From: Lucifuga dentata
Taxonomy: Eukaryota; Chordata; Actinopteri; Ophidiiformes; Bythitidae
Assembly: GCA_014773175.1 (NCBI GenBank)
Contig: VXCM01001538.1
Location: 85,125 to 149,124 of the forward strand
DNA: 64,000 nucleotides
Reading direction: 5' to 3'
The notes under the pieces are model-generated. The model saw only the letters and a list, made by a program, of their open reading frames with translations, was not told the origin of the DNA and did not search any database. This document shows positions 1 through 62,506 of this stretch, one piece after another. Every line of letters starts with the position of its first letter. Position 1 is the stretch's first letter. The translations under genes and the position numbers were made by a program.

Positions 1-950
1 TGAACCGTAACAAGGGCGGAACAATGATCTGATTTCAGACAAAATAATGAAGATGCGAAAACATGAAGACCTCAAAATTTAGAGCAAATGTAGGACTGTA
101 AGAATCTCTGTTCAGCTGTGGTTGGACAGGAAAGGGATTACATTCTCTAGAGTTTAAAATGTATTGTACATTGTACATTTTAGGCCAGTTATGTCAGAAT
201 GAGCAGTAGCAGAGGGCCCAGAAAATTTCCCCTTTTTCCCATGTAGTCAGGCTGACAGTCTGTTGCTAAGCACTGCTTGGCTCATAGGGACATTTATGTA
301 GATATTTCCGGACCCTTTGAACTCTGGGAATTCTCTGTTGAACATAGTTTCTCTAGATAATGTGATGCTGAACCATTGAATATGATTTGATTTGCTCAAG
401 TCCATTAATGAGGCTGTAATATTTCGGCATGTACTCATAGTTCCAGCGGACAATGCTTCGAAGATCAGTAGGAAACTGGTGTTAGCGTCGGCTGAAAAAG
501 CCAGACAGACCACAGAACCAATGTGTCTCATGTTCAGTTTTGTCTGGTTGCACAGACATCCCTCCCCGAGTCCTCGGAGCCCCACTAATCTTCCACGGGG
601 TCCACTATTAAGGACGGCCAGCTGAGTCATCTGTCTCCACGCTGCCTGTGGCCCGTGGCGGTGCGTGGACGCTGATCTGTCTGCTTGGCTTTGTGCGATC
701 CACAGGAAGCCTGAGGAGGGTTTATGGTGACAGCTGTACAATACATCCTCAGCTGTAAACTCAACGTGATAAACTCAGCGTGATGTTTACAGTCCGTTCT
801 AGTTAGCAATGTGTGAGTATTGTCCTGTAGATGTGAGGAGGAGGAGGATTAGAACTTGATTTGTGGAGGCAGACGTCTGAAAGTCAAGTCAGTGCCAGTT
901 AGCAGTGTTGTGGAATAATGTTAACAAATTTCTAATTTGTTCCCAGTGCG

Positions 951-987
<37 letters not shown>

Positions 988-989
988 NN

Positions 990-1032
<43 letters not shown>

Positions 1033-1575
1033 ACACAGAATTATCAACCCTACCACATTGAAACCTGTTACTTTTCTGCATTTTAATGGGGTTTAAGTTT
1101 GAGCAGTTATAGAGGAACTCAAATTTAAATGCACTCATGGTGTGGTAAGTGAAATGGGGGAAAAAAAAAAGAAAAATTTTACCCTAAAACCTTAAATTTT
1201 CACAGCAGCATGATAACATGGTATTTACTAATGCATTCAAAATTACACGATAAAAGGTTAAACTTCATGTGTTTTTTCCATAAAGTCATAGACCAGAATT
1301 ACATAATTTTCCAACAATATATGTTCTGTGAGATCTAAAGGTATGAGAGATTTAGACAAAATTTTTAACTTTTTAATCATTCATTTGATATAAAAACTGT
1401 GAACTAAATCATCTGTGAGAGTTTTGTCATATATTGTGCAATTATGTGGATAAACAACAGCTAGTAATGGATTAAAAACACCAGATTCAGTGGCGTGTGC
1501 CAGGTGACATATGCAACATTTTTCATCGGTCATTCTTCTCTACTCGATCTCTCTCTCACACCTCTGCTATCTGTC

Positions 1576-1605
1576 ACACACACGCACACACACACACACA
1601 CACAC
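1576..1605. repeat. (CA)n microsatellite
   Basis: A run of CA dinucleotides with one CG interruption lies in the intron before exon W1. Confidence 0.9.
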
Positions 1606-2334
1606 GCAGCATGCTGTGATCACGTTAGCATTGTTCCAGCTCGGCAAATGGGTTAGCAGGTCCTGGGCCTCCTGCAGCTAACTGGCTGCCACAGACAGCC
1701 AGCGTTGTTAAAAGGATGCTGCTTTGTAGTCAGCAGAGTGATGGAAGGTTAAAAAAAAAAAAAGATGGAAAACATTAGTTAAAAGCAGAAGGAAAGTTAG
1801 GACCACATCGTTCAATAGCAAAGAAGACTGGAGATGTGAGAAATGAGAACAGTAAGAAGAGCAGCATGCTGTCTGCTGGTACACAGCAAGGAAACAAAGA
1901 GAATTGGTTTGGACAGCCTCTTTCCATCTTAATTTAATGCATGATCTGAAGGAAATGGCTGCGATTCACCTGAAATCAACATTTTTGATTCTAGGATATG
2001 TTATTCACAAGATCCTTAATCTGGGAGCTTCTAATGTCTACACCCACGCAACCTTTAGGTAACTTAATGTTCCAGCAGCAGCAGACATGTCGAGGATTAA
2101 CCCTCTGTTGATCTGCCTTGCTGCTGCTACATCATGACGAGGGAATAATATACTGCTGTGGAGTGAAATCGCTTCTCCTTGCATCTAATTTCTGTCACTG
2201 GAGGGATTTACGTTCACAATTGAAATGGTTAACATGCAGAGGTGACAGTATATGCATCTGAGAATTGCCACCTGTGTTTTTAATGAAGAAGAAACTTTTG
2301 ACTGAAGAAAAACATATAGAAAATAGTCAAATGT

Positions 2335-2650
2335 TAAAAAGCCAAGTTTATTTGTATATTGTATTGCCCAATATCACATAGAATATCTCAAAGGGCTTTA
2401 CAGACCCACATATTAACAATTCCTGTTCCAGGACAAGTTCTCTAAGAAGACAAGGACAAACGTCCTAAAAAAAAAACAAAACAAAAAAAACCCAACTTAT
2501 TATGTAAGGAAAAAATGGAAGAAACCTCAGGAGAGGCTATTCAAAGAGAGATTCCCTCTCCTCAAATGACTGGGCGTGCAATAGGAGAAACAGGCAAATT
2601 ACAAAGATCCAGCAACAAAGAGACATTACAGGATATAAACAGCAAATAAT
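2335..2650. repeat. Dispersed teleost retroposon-like repeat
   Basis: The segment contains phrases that I recognise as recurring throughout teleost genomes, such as CCCAATATCACA, TCAAAGGGCTTTACAG, GGAAGAAACCTCAGGAGAG and a CGTGCAATAG-like ending. The family name cannot be settled without a repeat library. It is degenerate and carries an internal A-rich expansion. Confidence 0.6.
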
Positions 2651-3037
2651 CAATGAGCCATTGTCATTTAACATGAAATCATTGTTGCAATGATTTAAAA
2701 GATGAGTCGTATGAAGTAAATGTCCACAAGTGGGGAATATGGTCCATTTTGGGGGGGGGGGGGGNGGGGGGGGGGGGGGGTCAGGTTTGATTTTGGGCCC
2801 ACATGCTCCTGTTTATTTAATATAAACCAGTGGTTCATAACCCTGGACCTCAAATAGCACAGCATAGCATATTTTCCATCTCTTGCTAGTTTATCTGCAC
2901 CTGATTAGCTGATCATTTATTGCTCAGTTCAATTCATCAGTGAATTCATATTAACATTACAGTGTTACATCTGTATTAACTGTCATATCATGGTTACAGA
3001 AATCCTCTCTGATCACTTGGCATTGACTTTTCACTGA

Positions 3038-52213
<49,176 letters not shown>

Positions 52214-52457
52214 AGACAGGAATCCACTCCGCCTCACTTCTCCCTCTCTGCCTCACTGATACCCATCTGACTTCTCCTTCAACTCTCCATCCTTACTTCA
52301 CGCTGGTCTCTATTCCACATCAACCCACCAGACAGAAAAACATTGGCGTGATGAAAAGCGGCAGTTTCCCTGGCAGCATGAAAGGCTTTGAAGCAGACCA
52401 TTAACACAGCAAGGAAACGCCACCTCCACCCTGAAGACGTACAGAGACACGGGACAG

Positions 52458-52590
52458 CTCAGCCGTACTCTGCTCCACCCTGACTCGCTGCTCTTCCTGA
52501 CGAGTCTCCTGGTCACGTCTCCTNCTCAGCCGTACTCTGCTCCACCCTGACTCGCTGCTCTTCCTGACGAGTCTCCTGGTCACGTCTCCT
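52458..52590. repeat. Assembly duplication around N at 52524 (3' UTR)
   Basis: The 66 bases 52458-52523 recur at 52525-52590, so the annotated UTR is about 67 bases too long. Confidence 0.9.
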
Positions 52591-53511
52591 CTTCATCATA
52601 ATGTAACAGCCCCGCCCCCTCCTCCTCCCTCCCACTTGGTGTGAATTATCTGCTCAGCTTACTGAGAAAGTATGCATAGGTACAAAGTGCTTTTCTACAT
52701 ATGAGACTTTGCATGTGCTGTACGTGCGTGGAGGCTGGGAGGCGTGCACACGTCCAGTATGTAACATACTGAAACGCAGGATCACAAGGATGCTGCAAAC
52801 TACGTTGTGTTAAAAGCCATCTCACACTCTGCACACTTGCTGCCCCTGGTGACCAACACACCCAACAAACTGAATCCAAACCCAAGACTGAGGCCGTGGC
52901 GGCAGACAGAGCACCACGCCGCTGCTTTTACTGCATGAATCTCCTTCTCATGTTGTTCTGCTTCTACACGACAGGAACGACTAACATCTCAAGACATGCA
53001 ATAGAGCAAGAAAAAAATGGATGGGGTGGGGGGGGAGTGTATTATTGTGANAAAAAAAAAAAAAAAAAGCGATTTTATTTTCTGTGATTCATCTCAACTT
53101 TTAGAGCAGAAAGGCTCGCTGTTTATGAGAGGAATCTCAAAGGTCACGCCGGGTTTGTATTTGGAGCACTATTGGGTTTTCTACTGTCCCGTGATGCGAT
53201 AATATAAAGGCAGACGCAGGTGAACACATCGTGGGAGCATCGCTGGAAAATGCACGAGCTGCACATGCAGAAGTTGCTTGTTTTTAACTGGAAGCCAACA
53301 GGAAGGAGCTGCTACTCTAAAGTTCACGTTTCAGTACGACACTAAATGTTACAGATGAGATGAAATGTGCAGTTTCAGGCTTTATAATAGTCATCCACGT
53401 TTCTGTGTTTGTGCCATGATTTTGTAAGTTGAAGCCCAACACGTCAAACTTCCCACGACCCCTCTAAGCACTTCATATGCCAAGGTGTCAGGTTGTCTTT
53501 TCCTTGCTATT

Positions 53512-53856
53512 TTAAAGGACTATACCGGTGATTTTGCATGTTTAAGCCCAATAAATACTACCCTCATACGTTACATTATCAGCAACTATTTTTCAAAATA
53601 AAACCGTATATAGTTTTGTTTTATTTTGCTAAATTCGCTTTGATGGATTAATTATCTCAAGCATGTTTCAAGTTTCTACAAGTTGATTTTTATAGCGTGT
53701 TGGAATGAACTGAATCCAATGGCAGCCTGGAAGGAATAGAGGAAAATTATCGAAAATTTACTGTTAATGTAGCATATTTTTAAAGTGGTTAGCAGTAAAA
53801 TATGCTAATCGTATGCATTGGTCTCAAACATATAAAACGCCAGTATGGTCCTTTAA
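53512..53856. mobile_element. TTAA fold-back element, copy G, in the 3' UTR
   Basis: TTAAAGGACTATACC to GGTCCTTTAA, 345 bp and diverged, closest to copy I. It carries an internal AATAAA at 53550 that comes from the element. Confidence 0.85.
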
Positions 53857-54131
53857 GTTCCTTTCAGTCATATTTAGCAAGATGAAGGCAGGCAGAGAGA
53901 TAAGTGGAACATTCTGCAGATTTGTACAGAGAAAATGCCTCCGCCGCTCCGTCAGCGTGAAAACTCCGATGTCAGGGCAACCATATCTACCTATCAGCTC
54001 TGACTTTATTTTGGCCTTTTCTTTACTCTGGATATGAAAATGAAGGTTGTCTGTGAAAAGCGATGTTGCCCTCCCACCCTCAGATATTAACACTTGAGAG
54101 TATGTTTCTTTAAAAGTGCCTTAGTCACTAA

Positions 54132-54717
54132 AGCCCCTTTCAGACATGGAATCTGTTAAATTGTTGGCATCAGCTAGCTGTTAAAATGGTGCTTTTGGAT
54201 GTTCACATGGGATTCTGTTACAGCAAAGTACCATAAAGGCTACGTTTAAACACACAATTCTTACACCATGTTTGGCAGCAGGAAGTCAGGCGAGACCGGA
54301 AGTTGAATACACGAGGCGAGAGATTGTTTACATCAACATGCAAATGAGATTCAGCCGTCTGCTTATCTCGTCTTCGGCGTGGTTACAGAGCAGCTCTCTT
54401 CATTTCTGCAAGACCAATTTTCGGCTATTTTATCATTCTTAAAAGATGTGTGACGAGGCGCAAATTTAAAGCGTCATTTCTTAATCTGGCTTGGATCAGT
54501 CTGCATGCTGTACACAAAACGTCATCAAAGTGTCGCCATTTTGTTTGTGTCTTTGCTGTTAATCTGGGAAATATTACCAGGTCTTCCAGAGTAAAATTAG
54601 CTATTAGCTACCAGCTATCAGCTATTTTTACAGAAAAGTGACTCTGGATCCTTTTCAAACATGAAGTGTGAAATTGTCAGCAAATTAACAGAAGGGGGTG
54701 CATGTCTGAAAGGGGCT
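54132..54717. mobile_element. PIF/Harbinger-like MITE in the 3' UTR
   Basis: The ends AGCCCCTTTCAGACATG and CATGTCTGAAAGGGGCT are perfect inverted repeats of 17 bases. TAA flanks both sides (54129-54131 and 54718-54720), the 3-bp target duplication of PIF/Harbinger elements. The 586-bp body is non-coding. Confidence 0.92.
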
Positions 54718-55214
54718 TAAATAAGAACATAAGTGGGCGATACAATGATTTCACCCCTTAACAAGGCAAAACAGGTACAGCATAATATACAAAACTTCAT
54801 CTCTTTTCTCTCTTTTTGTATGTTGCTGCTTCATATCATATCCAGCGTGTATCTCTCCTGTTCATATTAGCCTCCTAGCTAGTTTTTGGGTCCAAAATCA
54901 GTATTATGATTAACTACATGAGAAGTGGAGCCGCCAGTAGCAGCAGTAGCAGCATTTCCCAAAACTATAACCGTAGATGAATTTTCCCCCGAAACCTTCA
55001 CTCAGTGCTAAAATACTTTTGGGAAATAATGTTCTGCAAAGCGTTTCTTTGGTTAAAAGCTTTAACATCTACAAGTAGTTACTCATTTCTCTTTTATTAT
55101 CCTCTTACTGGCTGTTGACAACCAGGCATTCAACTGCAAATACTCCCCCACCATGTTATTTCTTGTATACCTGTATTTCTAGACGGTACTTTTTGTTTGT
55201 TTTTGTAAAAGGAA

Positions 55215-55220
55215 AATAAA
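55215..55220 (+). promoter_or_regulatory. Polyadenylation signal AATAAA
   Basis: A canonical hexamer follows a T-rich upstream stretch (TTTTTGTTTGTTTTTG) and is followed within 30-50 bases by a TG-rich stretch. This is the classic layout of a vertebrate cleavage site. It is the first hexamer after the stop codon that is not inside a recognised repeat. Confidence 0.7.
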
Positions 55221-55527
55221 GCATATTCATTGTAGCTGTGATGAAGTTTGGGTTTGTTTCGGCTGCACCGATTGGTCGTTGATGGTCTAAAGTCCGACTG
55301 CAACGGTTGTAATTTCCATTTATTGTTTATCTTTGGCATTTATAAAGTCACATGCACGTTATATTTTATTTGTCTGTATTCTGATTAAAGCAATAATGCG
55401 AGTTAGACATTGACACGTGATGATATTCGTTTCCACGTTTGCCTCACTTGTGTCTTTTTGTGTCTTAGTCCCTCCCACTGAAGACAGAGGAAAAGGCACG
55501 AGGACAGAGGAGCTGAAGAATGACGAT

Positions 55528-56092
55528 TTAAAGGACCATACCGTCCATTTTGCAGGTTTGAGCCTAATATATTAAATTTTCATACACGTAAGGTTACTGA
55601 CAATCATTTCCCAAAGGATAAAACCGTATTTCAGCTTTCTTGATATTTTGTAAAATCTCTTAATCTTTCAAAATCAAATATTCAAACAATACACCCACCT
55701 TAAAAATCCATGTTTCGCCTGCTAATAGTTACACAAAATTATGAAGTCATGGTTGTTTAAATTTTTCGAAAAATGCAGGTCTTCTTTTGGGACTATATTC
55801 CCCGGCGGAGACATACATTCACTCCACGCTTTTTATTGAGCTTTAACGCTAAAATTATGTAACTTCTAAAATAATAATAATAATACTCATGTTTGCGATG
55901 ATGGATTACCTATCCCAAGAAGTTGATTTTAATAGCGTACCAGAATGAACTGAAACCATTGGCGGTCTGGAAGGTAGGAAAAACATTTTTAATTCACTGT
56001 TGCTTTGGAAAATGATAGTCAGTAATGTTACAAAAATTGCAAATTGGCTATATTAGGCTCAAACGTGCAAAATGGTCAGTATGGTCCTTTAA
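55528..56092. mobile_element. TTAA fold-back element, copy H
   Basis: TTAAAGGACCATACC to GGTCCTTTAA, 565 bp, with alternative left arm and standard right arm, as in E and F. Confidence 0.9.
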
Positions 56093-56154
56093 GAGAAAAC
56101 ATCCTCCTGCTCAAGCATCATTTAAAGCCACATCAAACTTGGAGCTGCTGTTTT

Positions 56155-56400
56155 ATGCTGCGTTCCAGTTACAGTAGGAAGTTAGAATTTCCGACTTCTG
56201 ACCTCAAACCTTTCCAACCAAACAACAAAAAGCATAGCTGAACACCAGTAAATACTGTAAGATTAAATAAACTTAGTAATAAATGCTAACTAAAGTAAAG
56301 TTAGATTACAGGACTGTTTGGTTGGATTGTGTTACAATGATATTAATCACAGTGGATATTAAACTTTGAGCAGAGAAGTAAATGTTCTGAATGTTCTGAG
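56155..56400. mobile_element. Truncated copy of the GTTCCAGTTAC TIR element
   Basis: It begins ATGCTGCGTTCCAGTTACAG and follows the copy at 20494 closely through GATTAAATAAA and TGATATTAATCACAGTGGAT. Similarity fades near 56400 and no right terminus is seen. Confidence 0.82.
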
Positions 56401-56640
56401 TTCAGGTACTCGTTAGCAAGCGCCTGCAGAACAACAGATCTGTTACTCATTATATCTGGAAAACGTATTAGTTTTTCACAAATAACTTGGCACACCGTGT
56501 AAATGATTTTTGTACCCGCACTGAAAGTTTCACCCGCCACACGCTAGGCTACTCAGCACACGAGACGAGTTCATAGAGCGCCGTTAACGCGCTGTCAGGC
56601 ATTTGTTGGCTGCATTAATAAGGCGTGTAACTGATTACAG

Positions 56641-56690
56641 CAGGGATCCCCAACTACTTTTCTCCAAAGGCCAAATTATGTCAAGCAAAT
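56641..56690 (+). mobile_element. hAT-like terminus at the edge of the array
   Basis: CAGGGATCCCCAACTACTTT followed by CTCCAAAGGCCAAATTATG resembles the CAGGGGTCCCCAA ends of hAT elements. The tandem array starts immediately after it. The opposite end would be beyond the window. Confidence 0.5.
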
Positions 56691-59188
56691 TGTCTTTTTA
56701 CACACTTACTATAGCCTTACTACACACTTACTATCGTCTTTTTATACACATTATAGTCTTACTACACATTTACTATAGTCTTTTTATACACTTTTATACC
56801 ATAGCCTTACTAGATACTTACTATACTCTTTTAATACACTTACTATAGTCTTACTACACACTTACTATAGTCTTTTTATACACATTATAGTCTTACTACA
56901 CACTTACTATAGTCTTTTTATACACATTATAGTCTTACTGCACACTTATTATAGTCTTTTTATACACTTTTATACCATAGCCTTACTAGATACTTACTAT
57001 ACTCTTTTAATACACTTACTATAGTCTTACTACACACTTACTATAGTCTTTATACACATTATAGTCTTATTACACACTTACTATAGTCTTACTACACACT
57101 TACTATCGTCTTTTTATACACATTATAGTCTTACTACACATTTACTATAGTCTTTTTATACACTTTTATACCATAGCCTTACTAGATACTTACTATACTC
57201 TTTTAATACACTTACTATAGTCTTACTACACATTTACTGTAGTCTTTTTATACACTTACTATAGTCTTACTGCACACTTAATATAGTCTTTTAATACACT
57301 TACTAGTCTTACTACACATTTACTGTAGTCTTTTTATACACTTACTATAGTCTTATTACACACTTACTATAGTCTCACTACACACTTACTATAGTCTTTT
57401 TATACACTTACTATAGTCTTACTGCACACTTAATATAGTCTTTTAATACACTTAGTCTTGCTACACATTTACTGTAGTCTTTTTATACACTTACTATAGT
57501 CTTACTATACACTTACTATAGTCTTACTGCACACTTAATATAGTCTTTTAATACACTTACTGTTCTTACTACACATTTACTGTAGTCTTTTTATACACTT
57601 ACTATAGTCTTACTACACACTTACTATAGTCTCACTACACACTTACTATAGTCTTTTTATACACTTACTATAGTCTTACTGCACACTTAATATAGTCTTT
57701 TAATACACTTAGTCTTGCTACACATTTACTGTAGTCTTTTTATACACTTACTATAGTCTTACTATACACTTACTATAGTCTTACTGCACACTTAATATAG
57801 TCTTTTAATACACTTACTGTAGTCTTACTACACATTTACTGTAGTCTTTTTATACACTTACTATAGTCTTACTATACACTTACTATAGTCTTACTATACA
57901 CTTACTATAGTCTTACTATACACTTACTATAGTCTTTTTATACACTTACTATAGTCTTATTACACACTTACTATAGTCTTTTTATACACTTTTATACTAT
58001 AGCCTTACTAGACACTTACTATACATTTAATATAGTCATACTACACACTTACTATAGTCTTACTATATACTTATTATGGTCTTTTTATACACTTATTATA
58101 GTCTTTTTATACACTTATACACTTACTATAGTCTTACTATACACTTACTACAGTCTTTTAATATACTTACTATAGTCTTACTACACACTTAGTATAGTCT
58201 TTTTATATACTTACTATAGTCTTATTACACACTTACTATAGTCTTTTTATACACTTACTATAGTCTTACTATACACTTACTATAGTCTTACTATACACTT
58301 ACTATAGTCTTACTATACACTTACTATAGTCTTTTTATACACTTACTATAGTCTTACTACACACTTACTATACTCTTTTAATACACTTACTATAGTCTTA
58401 CTACACATTTACTGTAGTCTTCTTATACACTTACTATAGTCTTACTATACACTTACTACAGTCTTTTAATATACTTACTATAGTCTTACTACACACTTAG
58501 TATAGTCTTTTTATATACTTACTGTAGTCTTTCAATACACTTACTATACTCTTTTAGTACACTTACTATAGTCTTATTACACACTTAGTATAGTCTTACT
58601 ATACATTTACTATGGTCTTTTTATACACCTACTATAGTTTTACTATACACTTACTATACTCTTACGATACATTTACTATAGTCTTACTACACACTTAATA
58701 TAGTCTTTTTATACACTTAATATACTCTTACTACACAATTACTATACTCTTTTAATACACTTACTATAGTCTTACTACACACTTACTATAGTCTTTTTAT
58801 ACACATTATAGTCTTACTACACACTTACTATAGTCTTTTTATACACTTTTATACTATAGCCTTACTAGATACTTACTATACTCTTTTAATACACTTACTA
58901 TAGTCTTTTTATACACATTATAGTCTTACTACACACTTACTAGTCTTTTTATACACTTTTATACTATAGCCTTACTAGATACTATACTTTTTTAATACAC
59001 TTACTATAGTCTTATTACAGACTTACTATAGTCTTACTACACACTTACTATGGTCTTTTTATACACCTACTATAGTTTTACAATAGACTTACTATAGTCT
59101 TACAATACATTTACTATAGGCTTACTAAGCACTTAATACAGTCCTTTTATACACTTACTATAATCTTACTAAACATTTACTATAGTCT

Positions 59189-59323
59189 TTTTATACACCT
59201 TCTATAGTTTTGCTATACACTTACTATAGTCTTACGATACACTTACTATAGTCTTNTTTTATACACCTTCTATAGTTTTGCTATACACTTACTATAGTCT
59301 TACGATACACTTACTATAGTCTT
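59189..59323. repeat. Assembly duplication around N at 59256
   Basis: The 67 bases 59189-59255 recur at 59257-59323. Confidence 0.85.
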
Positions 59324-59859
59324 ACGATACACTTATATAGTCTTTTTATACACATACTATAATCTTACTACACACTTAATATAGTCTTTTTATACACTTA
59401 TACACTTACTACAGTCTTACTATACACTTACTACAGTCTTTTAATATACTTACTATAGTCTTATTACACACTTACTATAGTCTTTTTATACACTTTTATA
59501 CTATAGCCTTACTAGCCACTTACTATACATTTAATTTATTCTTACTATACACTTACTATACTCTTTTAATACACTTACTATAGTATTTTTATACACTTAC
59601 TATAGTCTTTTAATACACTTACTATACTCTTTTAGTACACTTACTATAGTCTTATTACACACTTAGTATAGTCTTACTATACATTTACTATGGTCTTTTT
59701 ATACACCTACTATAGTTTTACTATACACTTACTATACTCTTACGATACATTTACTATAGTCTTACTACACACTTAATATAGTCTTTTTATACACTTAATA
59801 TACTCTTACTACACAATTACTATACTCTTTTAATACACTTACTATAGTCTTACTACACA

Positions 59860-60250
59860 CTTACTATAGTCTTTTTATACACATTATAGTCTTACTACAC
59901 ACTTACTATAGTCTTTTTATACACATTATAGTCTTACTACACACTTACTATAGTCTTTTTATACACATTATAGTCTTACTACACACTTACTATAGTCTTT
60001 TTATACACATTATAGTCTTACTACACACTTACTATAGTCTTTTTATACACATTATAGTCTTACTACACACTTACTATAGTCTTTTTATACACATTATAGT
60101 CTTACTACACACTTACTATAGTCTTTTTATACACATTATAGTCTTACTACACACTTACTATAGTCTTTTTATACACATTATAGTCTTACTACACACTTAC
60201 TATAGTCTTTTTATACACATTATAGTCTTACTACACACTTACTATAGTCT
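59860..60250 (+). repeat. 42-bp higher-order repeat block
   Basis: Nine copies of a 42-bp dimer (one full unit plus one 20-bp shortened unit ACACATTATAGTCTTACT) are spaced exactly 42 bases apart and virtually identical. This indicates recent local amplification. Confidence 0.93.
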
Positions 60251-60474
60251 TTTTATACACATTTATACTATAGCCTTACTAGATACTTACTATACTCTTT
60301 TAATACACTTACTATAGTCTTACTACACACTTACTATAGTCTTTTTATACACTTACTATAGTCTTTATACACTTACTATAGTCTTACTACACACTTACTA
60401 TAGTCTTTTAATACACTTACTATAGTCTTGCTACACATTTACTGTAGTCTTTTTATACACTTACTATAATCTTA

Positions 60475-60609
60475 CTATACACTTACTATGGTCTTTTTAT
60501 ACATCTACTATAGTTTTACTATACACTTACTATAGTCTTACNCTATACACTTACTATGGTCTTTTTATACATCTACTATAGTTTTACTATACACTTACTA
60601 TAGTCTTAC
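60475..60609. repeat. Assembly duplication around N at 60542
   Basis: The 67 bases 60475-60541 recur at 60543-60609. Confidence 0.85.
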
Positions 60610-62506
60610 GATACACTTACTATAGTCTTACGATACACTTACTGTAGTCTTTTTATACACTTACTATAGTCTTTATACACTTACTATAGTCTTACTACAC
60701 ATTTACTGTAGTCTTTTTATACACTTACTATAATCTTACTATACACTTACTATGGTCTTTTTATACATCTACTATAGTTTTACTATACACTTACTATAGT
60801 CTTACGATACACTTACTATAGTCTTACGATACACTTACTGTAGTCTTTTTATACACTTACTATAGTCTTTATACACTTACTATAGTCTTACTACACATTT
60901 ACTGTAGTCTTTTAATACACTTACTATAGTCTTACTACACACTTACTATACTCTTAATACACTTACTATAATCTTACTACACATTTACTATAGTCTTTTT
61001 ATACACTTAATATAGTCTTACTACACACTAAATATAGTGTTTTTATACACTTAATATAATCTTTTTAGACACTTAGTATAGTCTTTTTATACACTTACTA
61101 TAGTCTTTGTATACACTTGCTATAGTCTTTTTACACTCTTACTATAATCTTACTATACACTTACTATAGTGTTTTTATACATTTAGTATAGTCTTACTAC
61201 ACACTTAATATAGTGTATAGTAAGACTATACTAAGTGTATAAAAAGACAAGAAAGTGTATAGTAAGATTATATTAAGTCTATGAAAACACTAGAGCACGT
61301 GTATAAAAAGAGTATAAGTGCAAGAAAAGACAAGTAAGTGTATAATAAGACAGTAAGTATAATAAGATAGTAAGTGTATAGTAAGACTACAGTAAGTGTA
61401 TAGTAAGACTACAGTAATTGTATAAAAAGACTATAGTAAGTGTAAAGTAAAGCTACAGTAAGTGCATCGTAAGACTATAGTAAGTGTATAAAAAGACTAT
61501 GGTAAGTGCATTGTAAGACTATAGTAAGTGTAGAGTAAGACTCGAGTAAGTGTATAGTAAGACGACCATAAGTGCATAAAGACTTTTATAAGTGTATAGT
61601 AAAGCTATAGTAAGTGTATAGTAAGAGTATAGTAAGAGTATAAAGACTATAGTAAGTGTTTTGTAAGACTATAGTAAGACTATAGTAAGTGCATCGTAAG
61701 ACTATAGTAAGTGCATCGTAAGACTACAGTAAGTGCATCATAAGACTACAGTAAGTGTATAGTAAGACTACAGTAATTGTATAAAAAGACTATTGTAAGT
61801 GTATAGTAAGACTATAGTAAAACTATAGTAAGTGCATCGTAAGACTATAGTAAGTGCATAAAAAGACTATAGTAAGTGTATAGCAAGGCTATAGTAAGTG
61901 TATAGCAAGACTATAGTAAGTGTATAGTAAGACTATAGTAAGTGTATAGTAAGACAATAGTAAGTGTATAGTAAAACTATAGTAAGACTATAGTAAGTGT
62001 ATAGTAAGGCTATAGTAAGTGTATAGTAAGGCTACCGTAAGTGTATAGTAAGGCTACCGTAAGTGTATAGTAAGTGTATAAAAAGACTAGAGTAAGTGTA
62101 TAGAAAGACTATAGAAAGACTATAGTAAGTGTATAGTAAGACGATAGTAAGTGTATAAAAAGACGATAGTAAGTGTATAGTAAATGTATAAAAAGACTAT
62201 AGTAAGTGCATCGTAAGACTATATTAGGTGTATAGTAAGACTATAGTAAGTGTATAAAAAGACTAGTAAGTGTATAAAAAGACTATAATAAGTGTATAGT
62301 AAGGCTACCGTAAGTGTATAGTAAGACTATAGTAAGTGTAGAGTAAGACTCGAGTAAGTGTATAGTAAGACTATAATAAGTGTAGAGTAAGACTCGAGTA
62401 AGTGTATAGTAAGACGACCATAAGTGCATAAAGACTATAATAAGTGTATAGTAAGGCTATAGTAAGTGTATAGTAAGAGTATAGTAAGAGTATAAAAAGA
62501 CTATCT

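Larger units (their letters stand above)
52214..55240 (+). other. myh10: myh10 3' UTR (about 3 kb, end inferred)
   Basis: The region runs from the stop codon to shortly after the AATAAA at 55215 and has no supported ORF. It holds one assembly duplication (52458-52590), one TTAA fold-back element (53512-53856) and one PIF/Harbinger-like MITE (54132-54717). The first 1.3 kb is free of recognised repeats apart from that duplication. The 3' end is placed only from the polyadenylation signal, so an earlier end cannot be excluded. Confidence 0.65.
55241..56690. other. Intergenic stretch after myh10
   Basis: It holds fold-back copy H (55528-56092), a truncated copy of the ATGCTGCGTTCCAGTTAC element (56155 to about 56400) and a hAT-like terminus (56641). 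No gene is seen. Confidence 0.8.
56691..61213 (+). repeat. 22-bp tandem array, forward arm (4.5 kb)
   Basis: About 200 units of two intermixed 22-bp subtypes: TATAGTCTTACTACACAC plus TTAC, and TATAGTCTTTTTATACAC plus TTAC. Units vary by point changes and small deletions. It includes a 42-bp higher-order block (59860-60250), a 290-bp internal duplication and two assembly duplications. No gene is seen in it. Confidence 0.95.

Noticed and set aside
247..741. 164-residue open frame on the minus strand
   Set aside because: No recognisable domain, no splice context, and it lies in an intron opposite a shorter plus-strand frame. Treated as chance.
53550..53555. AATAAA as the myh10 polyadenylation signal
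   Set aside because: It lies inside fold-back copy G and the same bases occur in copy I, so it is element sequence. It was kept only as a possible alternative signal.
56603..56848. 81-residue frame entering the array
   Set aside because: The peptide is the translation of the 22-bp repeat (repeated LLHTYY-type residues). No evidence of a gene.
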